A stretch of DNA of 64,000 nt from Mycobacterium sp. 852002-40037_SCH5390672 (GCF_001665875.1 NZ_LZTA01000014.1:1-64000), one strand, 5' to 3'. Shown: positions 8,085-17,341, counted from the stretch's first letter. A program made the numbers and translations. Notes: generated by a model from the sequence alone, not told the origin.

Positions 8085-8735
8085 GTGGCCGGAGCAAGCG
8101 CTGACATCTGGGAAGTGATGTCGACCGCCCGAACGATCCGCCGTTTCACCGAGGAACCGGTTGACGACGCGACCCTGGCGCGGTGTCTCGAGGCGGCCAG
8201 GTGGGCTCCCTCGGGGGCCAACGCACAAGGCTGGCGTTTTGTGGTGCTGCGCTCGCCCGAGCAGCGGGCCGTGGTGGCCAAGGCGGCGGCCCAGGCGCTG
8301 GAAGTGATCGAGCCGGTCTACGGCATGAGCCGGCCCGCCGACGACGACACCAGTCGCCGCGCTCGCACCTACCGTGCGACGTACGAATTGCACGACCGCG
8401 CCGGTGAATTCACTTCGGTCTTGTTCGCCCAAGCGCATTACCCGACGGCGTCGGAACTCCTGCTGGGCGGATCGATCTTTCCCGCTATGCAAAACTTTCT
8501 GCTGGCCGCCCGCGCCCAGGGGCTCGGCGCCTGCCTGACCAGCTGGGCCTCGTATGGCGGTGAACCGTTGCTCAGGGAAGCCGTCGGCATACCCGAGGGC
8601 TGGATGATCGCCGGCCACATCGTGGTCGGGTGGCCCAAGGGCAATCATGGGCCGCTGCGCCGCCGCCCGCTTGCCGAATTCGTGAACCTCGACCGCTGGG
8701 ACAACACCGCCGACGGCCTCGTGACCGGCACCTAG
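8085..8735 (+). CDS. nitroreductase family FMN-dependent oxidoreductase
   Basis: A 216-residue protein with a GTG start preceded by TGAGGAGAAG. The N-terminal FMN-phosphate motif TARTIRRFTEEPV is followed by ARWAPSGANAQGWRF, both typical of the nitroreductase family. SIFPAMQNFLLAARAQGLGACLTSW is the conserved dimer/FMN segment, and IAGHIVVGWPKGNHGPLRRRPLAEFV the C-terminal part. It probably reduces a quinone, nitro compound or enone with NAD(P)H. It is transcribed toward the FadE pair, 124 bp upstream of it, but an operator lies between them, so it is probably a separate unit. Confidence 0.9.
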   Translation: MAGASADIWEVMSTARTIRRFTEEPVDDATLARCLEAARWAPSGANAQGWRFVVLRSPEQRAVVAKAAAQALEVIEPVYGMSRPADDDTSRRARTYRATYELHDRAGEFTSVLFAQAHYPTASELLLGGSIFPAMQNFLLAARAQGLGACLTSWASYGGEPLLREAVGIPEGWMIAGHIVVGWPKGNHGPLRRRPLAEFVNLDRWDNTADGLVTGT

Positions 8736-8812
8736 GTCGCCGGGGGAATTCCGCTCGTCACGGGCATTCCGGTGACCCCATGCCCGGATTCAGAGATGAT
8801 TACTTCCGCAAC

Positions 8813-8829
8813 CGAGAATGGTATTCTCG
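8813..8829 (+). promoter_or_regulatory. perfect palindromic operator (GAGAATGGTATTCTC core)
   Basis: CGAGAAT-GGT-ATTCTCG is a 7-bp perfect inverted repeat around 3 bp. It ends 30 bp upstream of the FadE start codon at 8860, where a repressor would occlude the promoter. The same core recurs upstream of five other operons in this window. Confidence 0.65.
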
Positions 8830-8859
8830 CCCTGACAGTCACGACGAGAGGCGGCGCGG

Positions 8860-9858
8860 ATGCTGTTGGAGTTCGATGCTGATCAGCGACTGTGGCAGGA
8901 CACGGTGCGCGACGCTGTCGCAAAGCAGTGCCCGTCGTCGCTGGTGCGCAGCGTGGCCGAAGAGGGCGTCGACCCCAGTCCGCTGTGGAAATCGTATGTT
9001 GACCAGGGCTGGACCGAGCTCAGCGATTCCGACAGCGCCGTCGAGCTGACCATCGTGCTCGAAGAGCTCGGGCGCGCCACCGACCCCACCCCGTTCCTGG
9101 CCACGATGAGCCAGTTCGCACCGCTTGCCGCGGACCGGTTCGACCCACACCAGTCCGGCACCGCGGTCTACGGCGGGGTCGCGGCGCACCGCGACGCGCA
9201 GGGCTGGGTGCTGGAAGGCACGGCACGCCATGTGCTCGACGGGGATCGCGCGGATCGGCTCGCGGTGGTGACCGATGCCGGGGTGTTCCTCGTCGCGTCC
9301 AGTGAGGTGTCGGCCCGGCGCGCAGCGGTGTTCGACCCGGTGCTACACGTCGCCGACCTGTCCTTCGCGGAGATTCGGGTGCCCGACAGCGACCGGCTGA
9401 CCGTCGACGCGGAACGCGCTCATCATTTCGCCCTGACCGGCATGGCCATCACGATGGTCGGTGCCTGCCAACGCATCCTGGACTTGGTGCTCGAGCACGT
9501 GAGTAGCCGCCAGCAGTTCGGCGTGGCGATCGGCTCGTTCCAGGCCGTCCAGCACAAGGCCGCCGACATGCACGTCGCCGTGCAACGGGCGCGCGCGCTG
9601 GCCTACTTCGCCGCGTTGACGATCGCGGCGGACGATCCCCGCCGCCGGCTGGCGGCCGCCATGGCCAAGGCATCGGCGGGGGAATGCCAGTCGCTGGTGT
9701 TCCGGCACGGCCTACAGCTGCACGGCGCAATGGGATTCACCTGGGAGAACGACCTGCAGTTCGCGCTGAAACGAGCCAAGGCGGGTGAGCTGATGCTCGG
9801 TGGCGCGGCGGAACACCGGGCGCGGATCGCGGAGGAATACCGTGCAGCTGACTTTTGA
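8860..9858 (+). CDS. acyl-CoA dehydrogenase, short subunit of a FadE pair
   Basis: A 332-residue FadE. ACAD features in the C-terminal half are RQQFGVAIGSFQAVQHKAADMHV, the helix QSLVFRHGLQLHGAMGFTWENDLQFALKRAKAGE and a C-terminal EHRARIAEEY. The N-terminal domain is shortened compared with canonical FadE (about 380). It overlaps the next FadE gene by 17 nt. Adjacent overlapping FadE genes in mycobacteria are known to form alpha2beta2 heterotetramers acting on bulky (for example steroid side-chain) acyl-CoAs. The substrate here is unknown. Expression is probably controlled by the palindrome at 8813-8829. Confidence 0.9.
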   Translation: MLLEFDADQRLWQDTVRDAVAKQCPSSLVRSVAEEGVDPSPLWKSYVDQGWTELSDSDSAVELTIVLEELGRATDPTPFLATMSQFAPLAADRFDPHQSGTAVYGGVAAHRDAQGWVLEGTARHVLDGDRADRLAVVTDAGVFLVASSEVSARRAAVFDPVLHVADLSFAEIRVPDSDRLTVDAERAHHFALTGMAITMVGACQRILDLVLEHVSSRQQFGVAIGSFQAVQHKAADMHVAVQRARALAYFAALTIAADDPRRRLAAAMAKASAGECQSLVFRHGLQLHGAMGFTWENDLQFALKRAKAGELMLGGAAEHRARIAEEYRAADF

Positions 9859-11017
9859 TTCCGACGTCGAGGAGTTCCGGGCGGAGTTCTCGGCGTTCCT
9901 CGACGAAAACCTACCTCCCGCAAGCCAAACACTCGACCGGCCCAGGTCCGTCTCGCACATGCCGCAGTGGGCACGCGACTGGCAGCGGTTGTTATTCGAC
10001 AACGGCTGGCTGCTGCCCAGCCAGCCGCCGGAATTCGGTGGTCGCAACGCGACGGTCATTCAGCAGTTCGTCTACCTCGAGGAACTGAGCCGTCGCCGGA
10101 TCTACCACAGCTTCAACCCGCAGGGTGTGAATATCGTTGGGGCGTCGCTGTTGTCGTTCGGCAGCGACGAACAGAAGCGGCGCTGGGCGGTGCCGATCCT
10201 GCGGGCAGAGATCACCGCTTCACTGGGCATGAGCGAACCCAGCGCGGGCTCCGACCTGGCATCGTTACGCACTCGCGCGGTGCTCGACGGCGATCACTTC
10301 GTGGTCAATGGCCAGAAGGTGTGGACCTCGGGCGCCCACGATGCCGACGTCCTGTTGACGTTCGTCCGTACCAACCCGGATGCGCCGAAGCACAAGGGAA
10401 TCAGCGTGCTCGTCATCCCCACCGACACCCCGGGTCTGGTGCGCCGGCCGTTCCCGTCGATCTGCGGCGCCGATGATCTGGACTTCAACGAGGTGTTCTT
10501 CACCGACGTGCGGGTGCCCGCGGAGAATCTGGTCGGCGAGCTCGACCAGGGTTGGCGGGTGGCCAATGGATCGCTGGGGCACGAACGCACCATGATGTGG
10601 CTGGGTTTCGCCGATCGCCTCGAGAACATGATCGACGACTTTCATCCCAGCACCGAGGTTGAGCGCGACCAATACGCCAGCACGATCATGGACAAGCAGG
10701 CGCTGCGATTGTTGGGCTCGGCGGCTCTGGCCCGCGCTGCGCGCGGCGAAGATGACGTGGCCGCGATATCGGTGCTGAAGCTGCTCGGTTCCGAAGCGGA
10801 GCTGCGTGGGATGGAACTGGCGCTGACGTCCGCGGGATCCGATGGGCTCGTTCACCCGGGCCTGACGGGACCGTATGCGCACATGAACCTCGACCATTAC
10901 TTCGCCAGCTGGTTCGAGCGCTACGCCCGCAGCTTCTCCGGAACCATCGCCGGCGGCACCTCCGAAATCCAGCGCAACATCATCGCCCAGCGGGTACTCG
11001 GCCTCCCACGCGGCTAG
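9842..11017 (+). CDS. acyl-CoA dehydrogenase, long subunit of a FadE pair
   Basis: A 391-residue FadE starting at GTG (VQLTFDSDVEEF), 17 nt inside the preceding FadE gene. Motifs are ASLGMSEPSAGSDLASLRTRA (FAD/substrate), NGQKVWTSGAHDAD, and the C-terminal GTIAGGTSEIQRNIIAQRVLGLPRG, which carries the conserved TSEIQRNIIA cofactor segment absent from its partner. The N-terminus is very similar to the FadE cut by the left window edge, so the two are paralogs. It probably forms a heteromeric complex with the upstream gene product. It converges on the esterase gene with a 5-bp gap. Confidence 0.92.
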   Translation: MQLTFDSDVEEFRAEFSAFLDENLPPASQTLDRPRSVSHMPQWARDWQRLLFDNGWLLPSQPPEFGGRNATVIQQFVYLEELSRRRIYHSFNPQGVNIVGASLLSFGSDEQKRRWAVPILRAEITASLGMSEPSAGSDLASLRTRAVLDGDHFVVNGQKVWTSGAHDADVLLTFVRTNPDAPKHKGISVLVIPTDTPGLVRRPFPSICGADDLDFNEVFFTDVRVPAENLVGELDQGWRVANGSLGHERTMMWLGFADRLENMIDDFHPSTEVERDQYASTIMDKQALRLLGSAALARAARGEDDVAAISVLKLLGSEAELRGMELALTSAGSDGLVHPGLTGPYAHMNLDHYFASWFERYARSFSGTIAGGTSEIQRNIIAQRVLGLPRG

Positions 11018-11022
11018 CGCCA

Positions 11023-12399
11023 TCAGAGTGCGTGCTGAGTAACGTTGTTGGGCAAGGCAATCCGAGTTACGCCCGGGGTGTGCAGCTGACCGGCCAGCCA
11101 CGGCAACGCGGTGGAAAAGGCCACGCCGGCCGTCGGCCAATCGTGCTTTCCGGTCTGAGCCACCACCGCGCAATCGATGCCGTTCGCCCGGCCCAATCCG
11201 CACAGGGAAGCGGCGGCCGCGGCCTGGTTACCCGGGTCGGCGGCGGCGACGCGGCCCGCGACAGCCATCGCGGCGGTATCGACGGTCGTGATGTCGCGAC
11301 GCGGCGAGCCACCCGAGGAGATCGTGAACCAACCGGATACGCCGGTGTAGCGGCCGTGGCGGTTGATCACCGTCGTCGGGTCGAATTTTGCCCACGCGTC
11401 GGCATCGCCGTCGAACAGGTTCGCGACGGTTTGTTCCTTGGTTCCGGTGTTGGGTGCCAGGTCGCCCTCGATGTCGACGAATGAGCTGAACGTGGCGGGG
11501 TGCATGACGGTCAAGTCCACCGCGCATGTTCCGCCCATCGACCAGCCGACGATGCCCCAGCGGGACGGGTCGGGGTTCACCCCGAAGTTCGAGACCATAT
11601 AGGGCACAACGTCTTTGGTCAGGTGGTCGGCGGCATTGCCGCGGCTGCCATTGACGCATTCGGTGTCGTTGTCGAACGCGCCGCCCGGATCGACGAACAC
11701 CAGCACCGGCGCGTTGCCTCCGTGGGTTGCGGCGAAGGCGTCGACGGCGTCCACCGCGCCGCCGGCGCGCACCCAGTCGGAGGGCGTGTTGACCATGCCG
11801 CCGATCATCATCACCGTCGGCAGCTGCGGCGGCGGGTAGCTCGCAAACCATGCCGGCGGCAGGTAGACGAGTTCCTCTCGGTGCTTGAAATGCGATGCGT
11901 CTTCGGGGATCACCACCGGCACCAGGCTGCCGTGCGGCGGCTTGGAGCCCTTCGCCGCCAGCGTGGTGACGGTGGCCTTGTCGGTCTGGTCGGGCAGCGG
12001 AACGGAGGCGAATTGATTCCATGCGCTCTGCACGGTCTGGAAGTAGCCGACCCATTGATTGAGCACGAGCAGCGAGCAGAGCAGGCACAGCGGCACGGCC
12101 AGGATCGACAATCCACGCCGCCACCAACGCGCACCGCGCCAACCCAGAATCAGCACCGCCATGGCCATGCCGACCAGCGCGATCCACCCGTACAGTGCCT
12201 GCGGTGCCCGTGCGCCGATGCAGCGGTGCGCCCCGAGCGCCGCCATGGCCCCGACGACGGCGGCGGTCGGGAGCCACAACAAATGCCAACGACGCGATCG
12301 CCACCCGGCAGCCATCCCCAGCGTGATCGGAGCGACGATCTGGGCCGTAATCGGCACCCAACCGTGCATCAGCGATATGTGGTTGCCCAGTAGCGACAT
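11023..12399 (-). CDS. membrane-anchored esterase (alpha/beta hydrolase, mycolyltransferase-like)
   Basis: A 458-residue protein. The first 120 residues hold about four hydrophobic segments (around 15-32, 40-58, 68-86 and 96-116). An extracytoplasmic esterase domain follows: YLPPAWFASYPPPQLPTVMMIGG, VLVFVDPGG, and the nucleophile elbow WGIVGWSMGGTCA (Ser287) in the G-x-S-M-G form seen in esterase D/antigen 85-type enzymes. A late KHDWPTAG supplies the candidate catalytic His. It is a probable cell-envelope esterase; mycolyl transfer is possible but unproven. It is convergent with the FadE pair, and the 241 bp upstream contain no other gene. Confidence 0.85.
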   Translation of the reverse strand: MSLLGNHISLMHGWVPITAQIVAPITLGMAAGWRSRRWHLLWLPTAAVVGAMAALGAHRCIGARAPQALYGWIALVGMAMAVLILGWRGARWWRRGLSILAVPLCLLCSLLVLNQWVGYFQTVQSAWNQFASVPLPDQTDKATVTTLAAKGSKPPHGSLVPVVIPEDASHFKHREELVYLPPAWFASYPPPQLPTVMMIGGMVNTPSDWVRAGGAVDAVDAFAATHGGNAPVLVFVDPGGAFDNDTECVNGSRGNAADHLTKDVVPYMVSNFGVNPDPSRWGIVGWSMGGTCAVDLTVMHPATFSSFVDIEGDLAPNTGTKEQTVANLFDGDADAWAKFDPTTVINRHGRYTGVSGWFTISSGGSPRRDITTVDTAAMAVAGRVAAADPGNQAAAAASLCGLGRANGIDCAVVAQTGKHDWPTAGVAFSTALPWLAGQLHTPGVTRIALPNNVTQHAL

Positions 12400-12640
12400 G
12401 GCGACTCCTCCTCTCGGCTGCCGGCCCTCAAGCCGTGTGAGAAAAGGATCGAATGCCGACCTCGGCGAATTCTTGATGGATTCTTGGGCGCAGTCTCGGC
12501 GGTCGGCGTGTCGTCGCGCTCAGCTCACAGCCAACGCCGCGGCTTCACGGCCCGGTTCCGGGCACGCGATCAACGTCACGCTCGGCGAGGGGCCGCGGCA
12601 AACTGGCGTCGCTTACCCAGCAACGGCATTCACCAGTCGT
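12400..12640. other. intergenic region without a recognised gene
   Basis: 241 bp between the esterase start and the end of the Mam gene at 12641. It should hold the esterase promoter. I see no convincing ORF, RNA gene or strong terminator. Confidence 0.5.
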
Positions 12641-13213
12641 CTAGACGGGCTCGAATTTGGTGATCAGCCACTTGCCGTTGACCCGGGTCATACTCACCAG
12701 CACGCTGCTGGAGGCCATCGCGGGGTCGGGGTTGTCCTTGCTCGTGGTGCTCTGGTCGACCAGCACGAGCACGACGGCCGAATCCGGACGTAATTCCTGC
12801 ACCGCGGCCCCCAACACCCGAGCGTTGGTTTTCAGCGACTTTTGTTTGGCCGCCGGAGCGACGATCTGTTCGGTGAACTGGTTGTAGTACGACAGGAAAT
12901 CTCCGGACAGGTGCGACTTGGCGGCGGCGAAGTCTTTGTCGAGTGAATCGGGCGAGTAGGACAGCAGCGCGACCGTTCCGTCGGATGCCGCATTGGCGAC
13001 CGCGCTCGCGACGCCGGGGTCGGTCTGTTTATCGGGCCGGTACTGCTTGAAGTACAGCCACGTCGCCGCGCCACCGGAAAGCAGCAGCAGCACAATCAGG
13101 ATCACGGGAACGACTTTTACCTTGCGCCGCGCTCGTGCCTCGCTGGGCCCACTGTGTTCGGTTTCTTCGGCAGAGTCGTCGGCGGTGTCGATGCTGGGCT
13201 TGTCCTCGCTCAT
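12641..13213 (-). CDS. Mce-associated membrane protein (Mam), shorter partner
   Basis: A 190-residue protein. The cytoplasmic N-terminus is acidic, followed by RARRKVKV, one membrane helix ([21 protein letters not shown], about 33-53), and an extracytoplasmic domain of the Mam/SnoaL-like type: [43 protein letters not shown] and a C-terminal [12 protein letters not shown]. Mam proteins are encoded with mce operons and are thought to stabilise the Mce transporter. The ATG overlaps the stop of the longer partner (4 nt). It is 7 kb from the mce operon and closely resembles the pair member at 30743-31381. Confidence 0.88.
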   Translation of the reverse strand: MSEDKPSIDTADDSAEETEHSGPSEARARRKVKVVPVILIVLLLLSGGAATWLYFKQYRPDKQTDPGVASAVANAASDGTVALLSYSPDSLDKDFAAAKSHLSGDFLSYYNQFTEQIVAPAAKQKSLKTNARVLGAAVQELRPDSAVVLVLVDQSTTSKDNPDPAMASSSVLVSMTRVNGKWLITKFEPV

Positions 13214-14094
13214 GGAATGAACTCCACGTTGGACATCTTGTATTGGCCGCCGTCGTTTTTGACGGTCACCTTGAGCCGCCAATTGCGTGGCTCGTCTTTG
13301 GCGCCCGCGGCGTTGGTGATGTGCGATGTCGCCGCGACGAGAACCAACGCGAAATCTCCATTGATGGATTGCACGGCCGCCGCATTCACGGTTCCTTGGG
13401 TGACCACTTTGGACTGCTCCACGACGGTCGTGAAATCTTTTGCGCGCGCCTGGAAGTCGTCCCGGAACTGGCCAGTCGAACTGTCGATCACCCGCTGGAC
13501 GTCCTCCTTGGCCTTATTGAAGTCCATGGAAGTCAAGTTGACGACACCTTGTCTGGCTCCCGCGAGAAAGTTCGCGGCGCGCTGGTTGCGCTCGGTGACT
13601 TGATGGCGGTTCCACATCATGTATCCGCTGGCCCCGATGAAGGCGCAGATGAGAACGATGACGGCCGCTTTCCACGCCACGGACCACGATGGCAACCGCA
13701 CGCGTCGCCGAGAACGGGCCGGCTTGGATTCCGATTCTGCGTCTTCGGGGGTTTCGTCGGAAACTTCTTCCTCGGTCTCCGCTTCGCCGGTGTCGGTTGC
13801 CTCGGCGGTGACGTCGTCGTCGGTCGTCGCCTCGTCGCTGTCGGCTGCGTCCTCGTCGGCCTCCGTCGTTTCTTCATCCGAGGCTTCGGCGTTCTCGAGT
13901 TGTTCGCTGGCCTGCTGCTCAGCCTCAGCTTGGGCCTGCGCTTCGCGCCGGAGCCGGGCGGCGCGGGCGCGGGCGCGCGCCGCAGCCGCCAGCGCTTCGG
14001 CTTCGGCGGCTTCGGCCTCGGCTTCTTCGATCAAAGCCATCGCATCGGCTTTCGAGGTGGCCGAATCTTGCGGCGGCTTCTTTGCGTCAGCCAT
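13210..14094 (-). CDS. Mce-associated membrane protein (Mam), longer partner
   Basis: A 294-residue protein. Residues 22-70 are an Ala/Glu/Arg-rich probable coiled coil. An almost purely acidic Ser/Thr/Glu/Asp stretch (about 70-125) and a basic RSRRRVRLP patch come next, then one membrane helix ([21 protein letters not shown]). The extracytoplasmic domain includes [25 protein letters not shown], typical of Mam proteins. It overlaps the shorter Mam gene by 4 nt. Inference: the two act as a heteromer with the Mce transporter. Confidence 0.88.
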   Translation of the reverse strand: MADAKKPPQDSATSKADAMALIEEAEAEAAEAEALAAAARARARAARLRREAQAQAEAEQQASEQLENAEASDEETTEADEDAADSDEATTDDDVTAEATDTGEAETEEEVSDETPEDAESESKPARSRRRVRLPSWSVAWKAAVIVLICAFIGASGYMMWNRHQVTERNQRAANFLAGARQGVVNLTSMDFNKAKEDVQRVIDSSTGQFRDDFQARAKDFTTVVEQSKVVTQGTVNAAAVQSINGDFALVLVAATSHITNAAGAKDEPRNWRLKVTVKNDGGQYKMSNVEFIP

Positions 14095-14149
14095 CGTGCT
14101 TGCTGCCCGTCGCCGTCATGCTCGACCGACTCCTGTACGTCTCACGCGG

Positions 14150-14593
14150 CTACCATCGCACGAGCGAGAACGGCCAACTGTTGGTGCCCCCCGGCCCGCC
14201 ACCGCAGCCGGTGTCGAATGTCGAGTCGACCTGACCCGCCAGCGTCACCGCATCCCACGAGTAAACGTCGTGCGAGGGAAAGAACTGGACCACGCAGCGC
14301 ACACCGTCGGGCACGTCAACAGCCAAGGTGTAGCGGCCGTTGGCCAGGTGAGCTTCTCCTCTGTAGACCGTCGCTTGTCCGTTGGGTTGCGGAGTCGCAT
14401 ACACGCTCACGCATCCCGGCCCTGCAGGAGTGCACGGGCTGATCGACCAAATCCAGCTGTGCCCGGGATCGCGGTTTGTGTCCACCCTGTAGTTGCCGAA
14501 CAGCATGTCCGCGTGGGCGGTCGGCGTGACCGTCAGCGCGGCCGTGCCAAGCGCAAGGGCCACTGCGAGAGTCTTCACCGATGCGTCTCCCAT
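14150..14593 (-). CDS. secreted hypothetical protein
   Basis: A 147-residue protein with a Sec signal peptide (KTLAVALALGTAALTVTPTAHA, likely cleaved after AHA near residue 28). The mature domain has four cysteines and many aromatic residues: LFGNYRVDTNRDPGHSWIW, SPCTPAGPGC, VPDGVRC, TGCGGG. Its layout resembles the secreted protein at 30090 (NGxxRxxS...W.IS..C....C and a late DG.C), although the similarity is only by eye. It is 55 bp downstream of nothing and 55 bp upstream of the Mam pair in the same direction, so it is likely co-transcribed with that pair. Function unknown. Confidence 0.75.
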   Translation of the reverse strand: MGDASVKTLAVALALGTAALTVTPTAHADMLFGNYRVDTNRDPGHSWIWSISPCTPAGPGCVSVYATPQPNGQATVYRGEAHLANGRYTLAVDVPDGVRCVVQFFPSHDVYSWDAVTLAGQVDSTFDTGCGGGPGGTNSWPFSLVRW

Positions 14594-14692
14594 CTCTGCA
14601 CACGCGCTTGGCCCAAATATAGGGCGCGGTCACGCCGAACAGGCCTAGTCGGAAAAATTGCGGCAGTCAACGACCGGTTCGTCCAGGCCCAC

Positions 14693-16057
14693 CTAGTCGA
14701 TGACCGCGGCTTCCTTGCGTTCGGTAATCGGCCTGGCGAGCTCTTGCTCATCGCAGATGCGCTGCAGCTTCTCCAGCGTCTCGTCCAGGCCCGCGCCGAC
14801 CTTGCGGCCGGGCGTGAAGGTGGCCGGCAGCTTACGCATGCCCTGGATGACACCGATGGTCTCGTAGTGGACGGTCCCCTCCGGATCGCACTTGTAGTCG
14901 GGCATCCGATCGAGGACCGCGGTCAGCATGGATTTGAATACGGTGCGCGCCACGTTCGACCCGATACACCTGTGGACCCCCAGCCCGAAGCTGAAGTGCC
15001 GGTTGCCTTTACGGTCGAGGACGATCTTGTCCGGGTCGCGAAAGACCGACGGGTCGCGGTTGGCCATCGCCCACGAAATCCACAGGCGCTCACCCTCTTT
15101 GAACTGGGTGCCGTCGAGTTCGACGTCGTCGGAAAACGTCCGGCCATCACCGGGCGCCGGGGTGAAGAAGCGCAGGAACTCCTCGGTCGCGGGGTCGATC
15201 AGCGTTTTGCGCTCATCGCTGAGCAGCTGTCGTTGATCGGGGTGCTCCGAGAGCCATTCCAGCGAGTGCGCGGTCAGGGCGGTCGTGGTGTCGAAGCCGC
15301 CGCCGATGACCAGACCGAGATTGCCCAGGATTTCCAGTTCCGGGGCCGGCTCGCCTTCGATGCGCATCTCGAGCAGACCGTTCACGATTCCGGGCCGCGG
15401 GTTTGCGCGGATCTCGATCATGCTGTTGACCATGTCGAGCCCCATCTCCCGGTGCATCGCGGTGACGCGCTCGATGTCGGGGGAGTGCTCGGGCGTGTAC
15501 ACCGCGGCGTGTACCGGCTCGCTGTACATGTTCCACTTCTTCAGCGGGATGCCCAGCATTGCCAGCGTGAAGACGGCGGGCACGATATTGGCGAGGTCGT
15601 CGACGAAGTCGATGTGACCACCCTCGATCTTCTCGTCGAGGCAGGCGCGCGTCACGTCGTCGATGAACGGTTCCCAGCGCTTGATCGCCGCCGGCGACAG
15701 ATACGGGTTGAGCACGGTTCGGTAGGTACGGTGTTCGGGGTCGTCCATTTCCAGGATCCCGCCGCGCACCGCACTGACGCGGCTGGCCGTGGGTATCGAA
15801 ATGCCTTTGTAGCCGCGGCGTTCACCGTGGATGTCGTGATCGTTGGAGACGGCGGGGCAGCGGGCCAGCTCGAAGACCTCGTGGCTGCCGGCCGCAACCC
15901 AATGACCGCCATAGGTTTCGGTCCAGGCCATGGGGCACTTGGCGTGCATCTCTTCGGTGATCGCCTTGAACTTCGACCGGTACTCGGAGGAATGCCGGTC
16001 GAAGTGGTACCGGTTCTTTTTGCGGTCGCTGTCATTCACGACGTCGTCGACACTCAA
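14693..16057 (-). CDS. cytochrome P450
   Basis: A 454-residue soluble P450. The I-helix is IGGGFDTTTA (251-260), the K-helix ExxR is Glu293-Arg296 (EEFLRFF), and the heme loop is FSFGLGVHRCIGSNVA with Cys364 as axial ligand. It probably receives electrons from the 3Fe-4S ferredoxin encoded 47 bp upstream. The C-terminal extension of about 40 residues after TFTPGRKV is charged. It belongs to an operon with that ferredoxin and the SDR at 16359. The substrate is unknown; terpene, steroid or fatty acid hydroxylation are all possible. Confidence 0.93.
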   Translation of the reverse strand: MSVDDVVNDSDRKKNRYHFDRHSSEYRSKFKAITEEMHAKCPMAWTETYGGHWVAAGSHEVFELARCPAVSNDHDIHGERRGYKGISIPTASRVSAVRGGILEMDDPEHRTYRTVLNPYLSPAAIKRWEPFIDDVTRACLDEKIEGGHIDFVDDLANIVPAVFTLAMLGIPLKKWNMYSEPVHAAVYTPEHSPDIERVTAMHREMGLDMVNSMIEIRANPRPGIVNGLLEMRIEGEPAPELEILGNLGLVIGGGFDTTTALTAHSLEWLSEHPDQRQLLSDERKTLIDPATEEFLRFFTPAPGDGRTFSDDVELDGTQFKEGERLWISWAMANRDPSVFRDPDKIVLDRKGNRHFSFGLGVHRCIGSNVARTVFKSMLTAVLDRMPDYKCDPEGTVHYETIGVIQGMRKLPATFTPGRKVGAGLDETLEKLQRICDEQELARPITERKEAAVID

Positions 16058-16104
16058 CGCTCTGTCTCCCTAAGTGTTTCGGTAGCCAAGGACCCGGTAC
16101 CGGC

Positions 16105-16305
16105 TCAGGCGTCGTCGGTGATCATGATCGCCTGCTCCGGGCAGGACTGCGCGGCTTCACGCACTTGGTCCTCGCGATCGGCGGGCACCACCTCGTCGAC
16201 CGCCGACGAACTGCCGTCGATGTCGCTGAGCTGAAACGATTCCGGAGCGATCATCGCGCACAGGGTATGGCCCTGGCACCGTTCCGAATCCACCCAGACC
16301 TTCAC
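16105..16305 (-). CDS. 3Fe-4S ferredoxin, P450 partner
   Basis: A 66-residue protein with a GTG start (VKVWVDSERCQGHTLC) preceded by GAGAGGGG. CQGHTLC (C-x2-H-x2-C) plus QSCPEQAI is the [3Fe-4S] pattern of ferredoxins that reduce mycobacterial CYPs. It is directly upstream of the P450 at 14693 (47-bp gap) and downstream of the SDR gene (53 bp), so one operon is likely. Confidence 0.93.
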   Translation of the reverse strand: MKVWVDSERCQGHTLCAMIAPESFQLSDIDGSSSAVDEVVPADREDQVREAAQSCPEQAIMITDDA

Positions 16306-16358
16306 GCGTTTTCCCCTCTCACACTGGTTACCGGGCACCGCTGACCAATCGCCACCGC

Positions 16359-17060
16359 TCAGGTGTTGCGGCCGCCGTTGACGCCCAGGATCTGGCCGGT
16401 GATGTAGCCGGCTTCCTCGGACACCAAAAACGCACAGGCCGCCGCGATGTCCTCGGGCGTGCCCATCCGGCGCACCGGTGTCCGCGCGATGGTCTCGTCG
16501 ATATCGCCGAGGAATCCGTTCTTCTCGGCGGCGCGCAGCATCGGGGTGTCGATGAAGCCCGGCGGCACCGCGTTGACCGTGATGCCCTTGGGCCCGTACT
16601 CGAGTGCGAGCGACTTCGTCAGGCCGTTGACCGCCGACTTGGCCGCCACGTAGTGACTCATGTAGGGCGCACCGGAATGCGTGCTCGACGACGAGATGTT
16701 CACGATCCGTCCCCACCCCGCCTCGACCATGTCGGGGAGCACCGCCTGGACGGTATGGAAGACGCCGTTGAGATTGACGTCGATCACCCGGTACCAGTCC
16801 TCGAAGCTGATGTTGTTGAACTTCTTGAACCCGTCGAGGCCGGCCGCGTTGACCAGCACAGTCACCGGCCCGAGCTGGGCGCGGATGGCCGACAGCGCCG
16901 CATCCAGCTGCGACCGGTCGGTGACGTCGGCAGTGAAAGCGAAATCGGCTTCCGCCGGCCGCAGGTCGATTGAGGCGACGTTCAAACCGTCGGCGCGCAG
17001 GCGCTGCACGACGGCAAGGCCGATGCCGGATCCGCCACCGGTGACTACAGCAGTCTTCAT
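16359..17060 (-). CDS. short-chain dehydrogenase/reductase (FabG-like)
   Basis: A 233-residue SDR. It has the Rossmann motif TGGGSGIGLA (near residue 7), the NAG-type motif VNAAGLDG, catalytic Ser in VNISSSSTH and YxxxK as YVAAK. The substrate-side PPGFIDTPM and C-terminal YITGQILGVNGGRNT are typical of SDR enzymes. It should oxidise or reduce a hydroxyl/keto group using NAD(P). It is probably the first gene of the SDR-ferredoxin-P450 operon. The 281-bp divergent region to the aldehyde dehydrogenase contains two GAGAAT-type elements. Confidence 0.92.
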   Translation of the reverse strand: MKTAVVTGGGSGIGLAVVQRLRADGLNVASIDLRPAEADFAFTADVTDRSQLDAALSAIRAQLGPVTVLVNAAGLDGFKKFNNISFEDWYRVIDVNLNGVFHTVQAVLPDMVEAGWGRIVNISSSSTHSGAPYMSHYVAAKSAVNGLTKSLALEYGPKGITVNAVPPGFIDTPMLRAAEKNGFLGDIDETIARTPVRRMGTPEDIAAACAFLVSEEAGYITGQILGVNGGRNT

Positions 17061-17120
17061 GTTGAGGCCTCTACTCCGCAGGGGGCCATTTCAGTCACAA
17101 AGAATCTCCCTTACAATTAT

Positions 17121-17135
17121 GAGAACCTTACTCTC
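17121..17135 (-). promoter_or_regulatory. putative degenerate operator near the SDR gene
   Basis: GAGAACCTTACTCTC matches GAGAAT-N3-ATTCTC at 10 of 12 positions. It sits 61 bp upstream of the SDR start codon. Inferred member of the same operator family. Confidence 0.45.
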
Positions 17136-17297
17136 CGCGCGGAGCGGCATGCAACATGCGCACAACACCGCCTCCAGCCTGCATGGAGAGGCCCAGGCCG
17201 ACAGCGTACGGGCATTTGCGGCCCTGCTCAGCACCTCGATCCCATTCCTGAGACTTTCTTGAATTATCGAAACTCGAATGTAAGATTCGCCGGGGAA

Positions 17298-17312
17298 GAG
17301 AATGAAATTATC
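17298..17312 (+). promoter_or_regulatory. putative operator GAGAATGAAATTATC
   Basis: Matches GAGAAT-N3-ATTCTC at 11 of 12 positions and ends 29 bp before the aldehyde dehydrogenase start at 17342. This is almost the same spacing as at the FadE pair. Confidence 0.6.
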
Positions 17313-17341
17313 GTGACGGCCACCACACTAGGGGGTACGGA

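Noticed and set aside
13619..16234. An 871-codon open frame on the plus strand opposite the Mam, secreted and P450 genes
   Set aside because: It is antisense to four recognised genes (Mam, secreted protein, P450, ferredoxin region) and reads as Arg/Ala/Val-rich sequence with no domain; GC-rich DNA makes such frames by chance.
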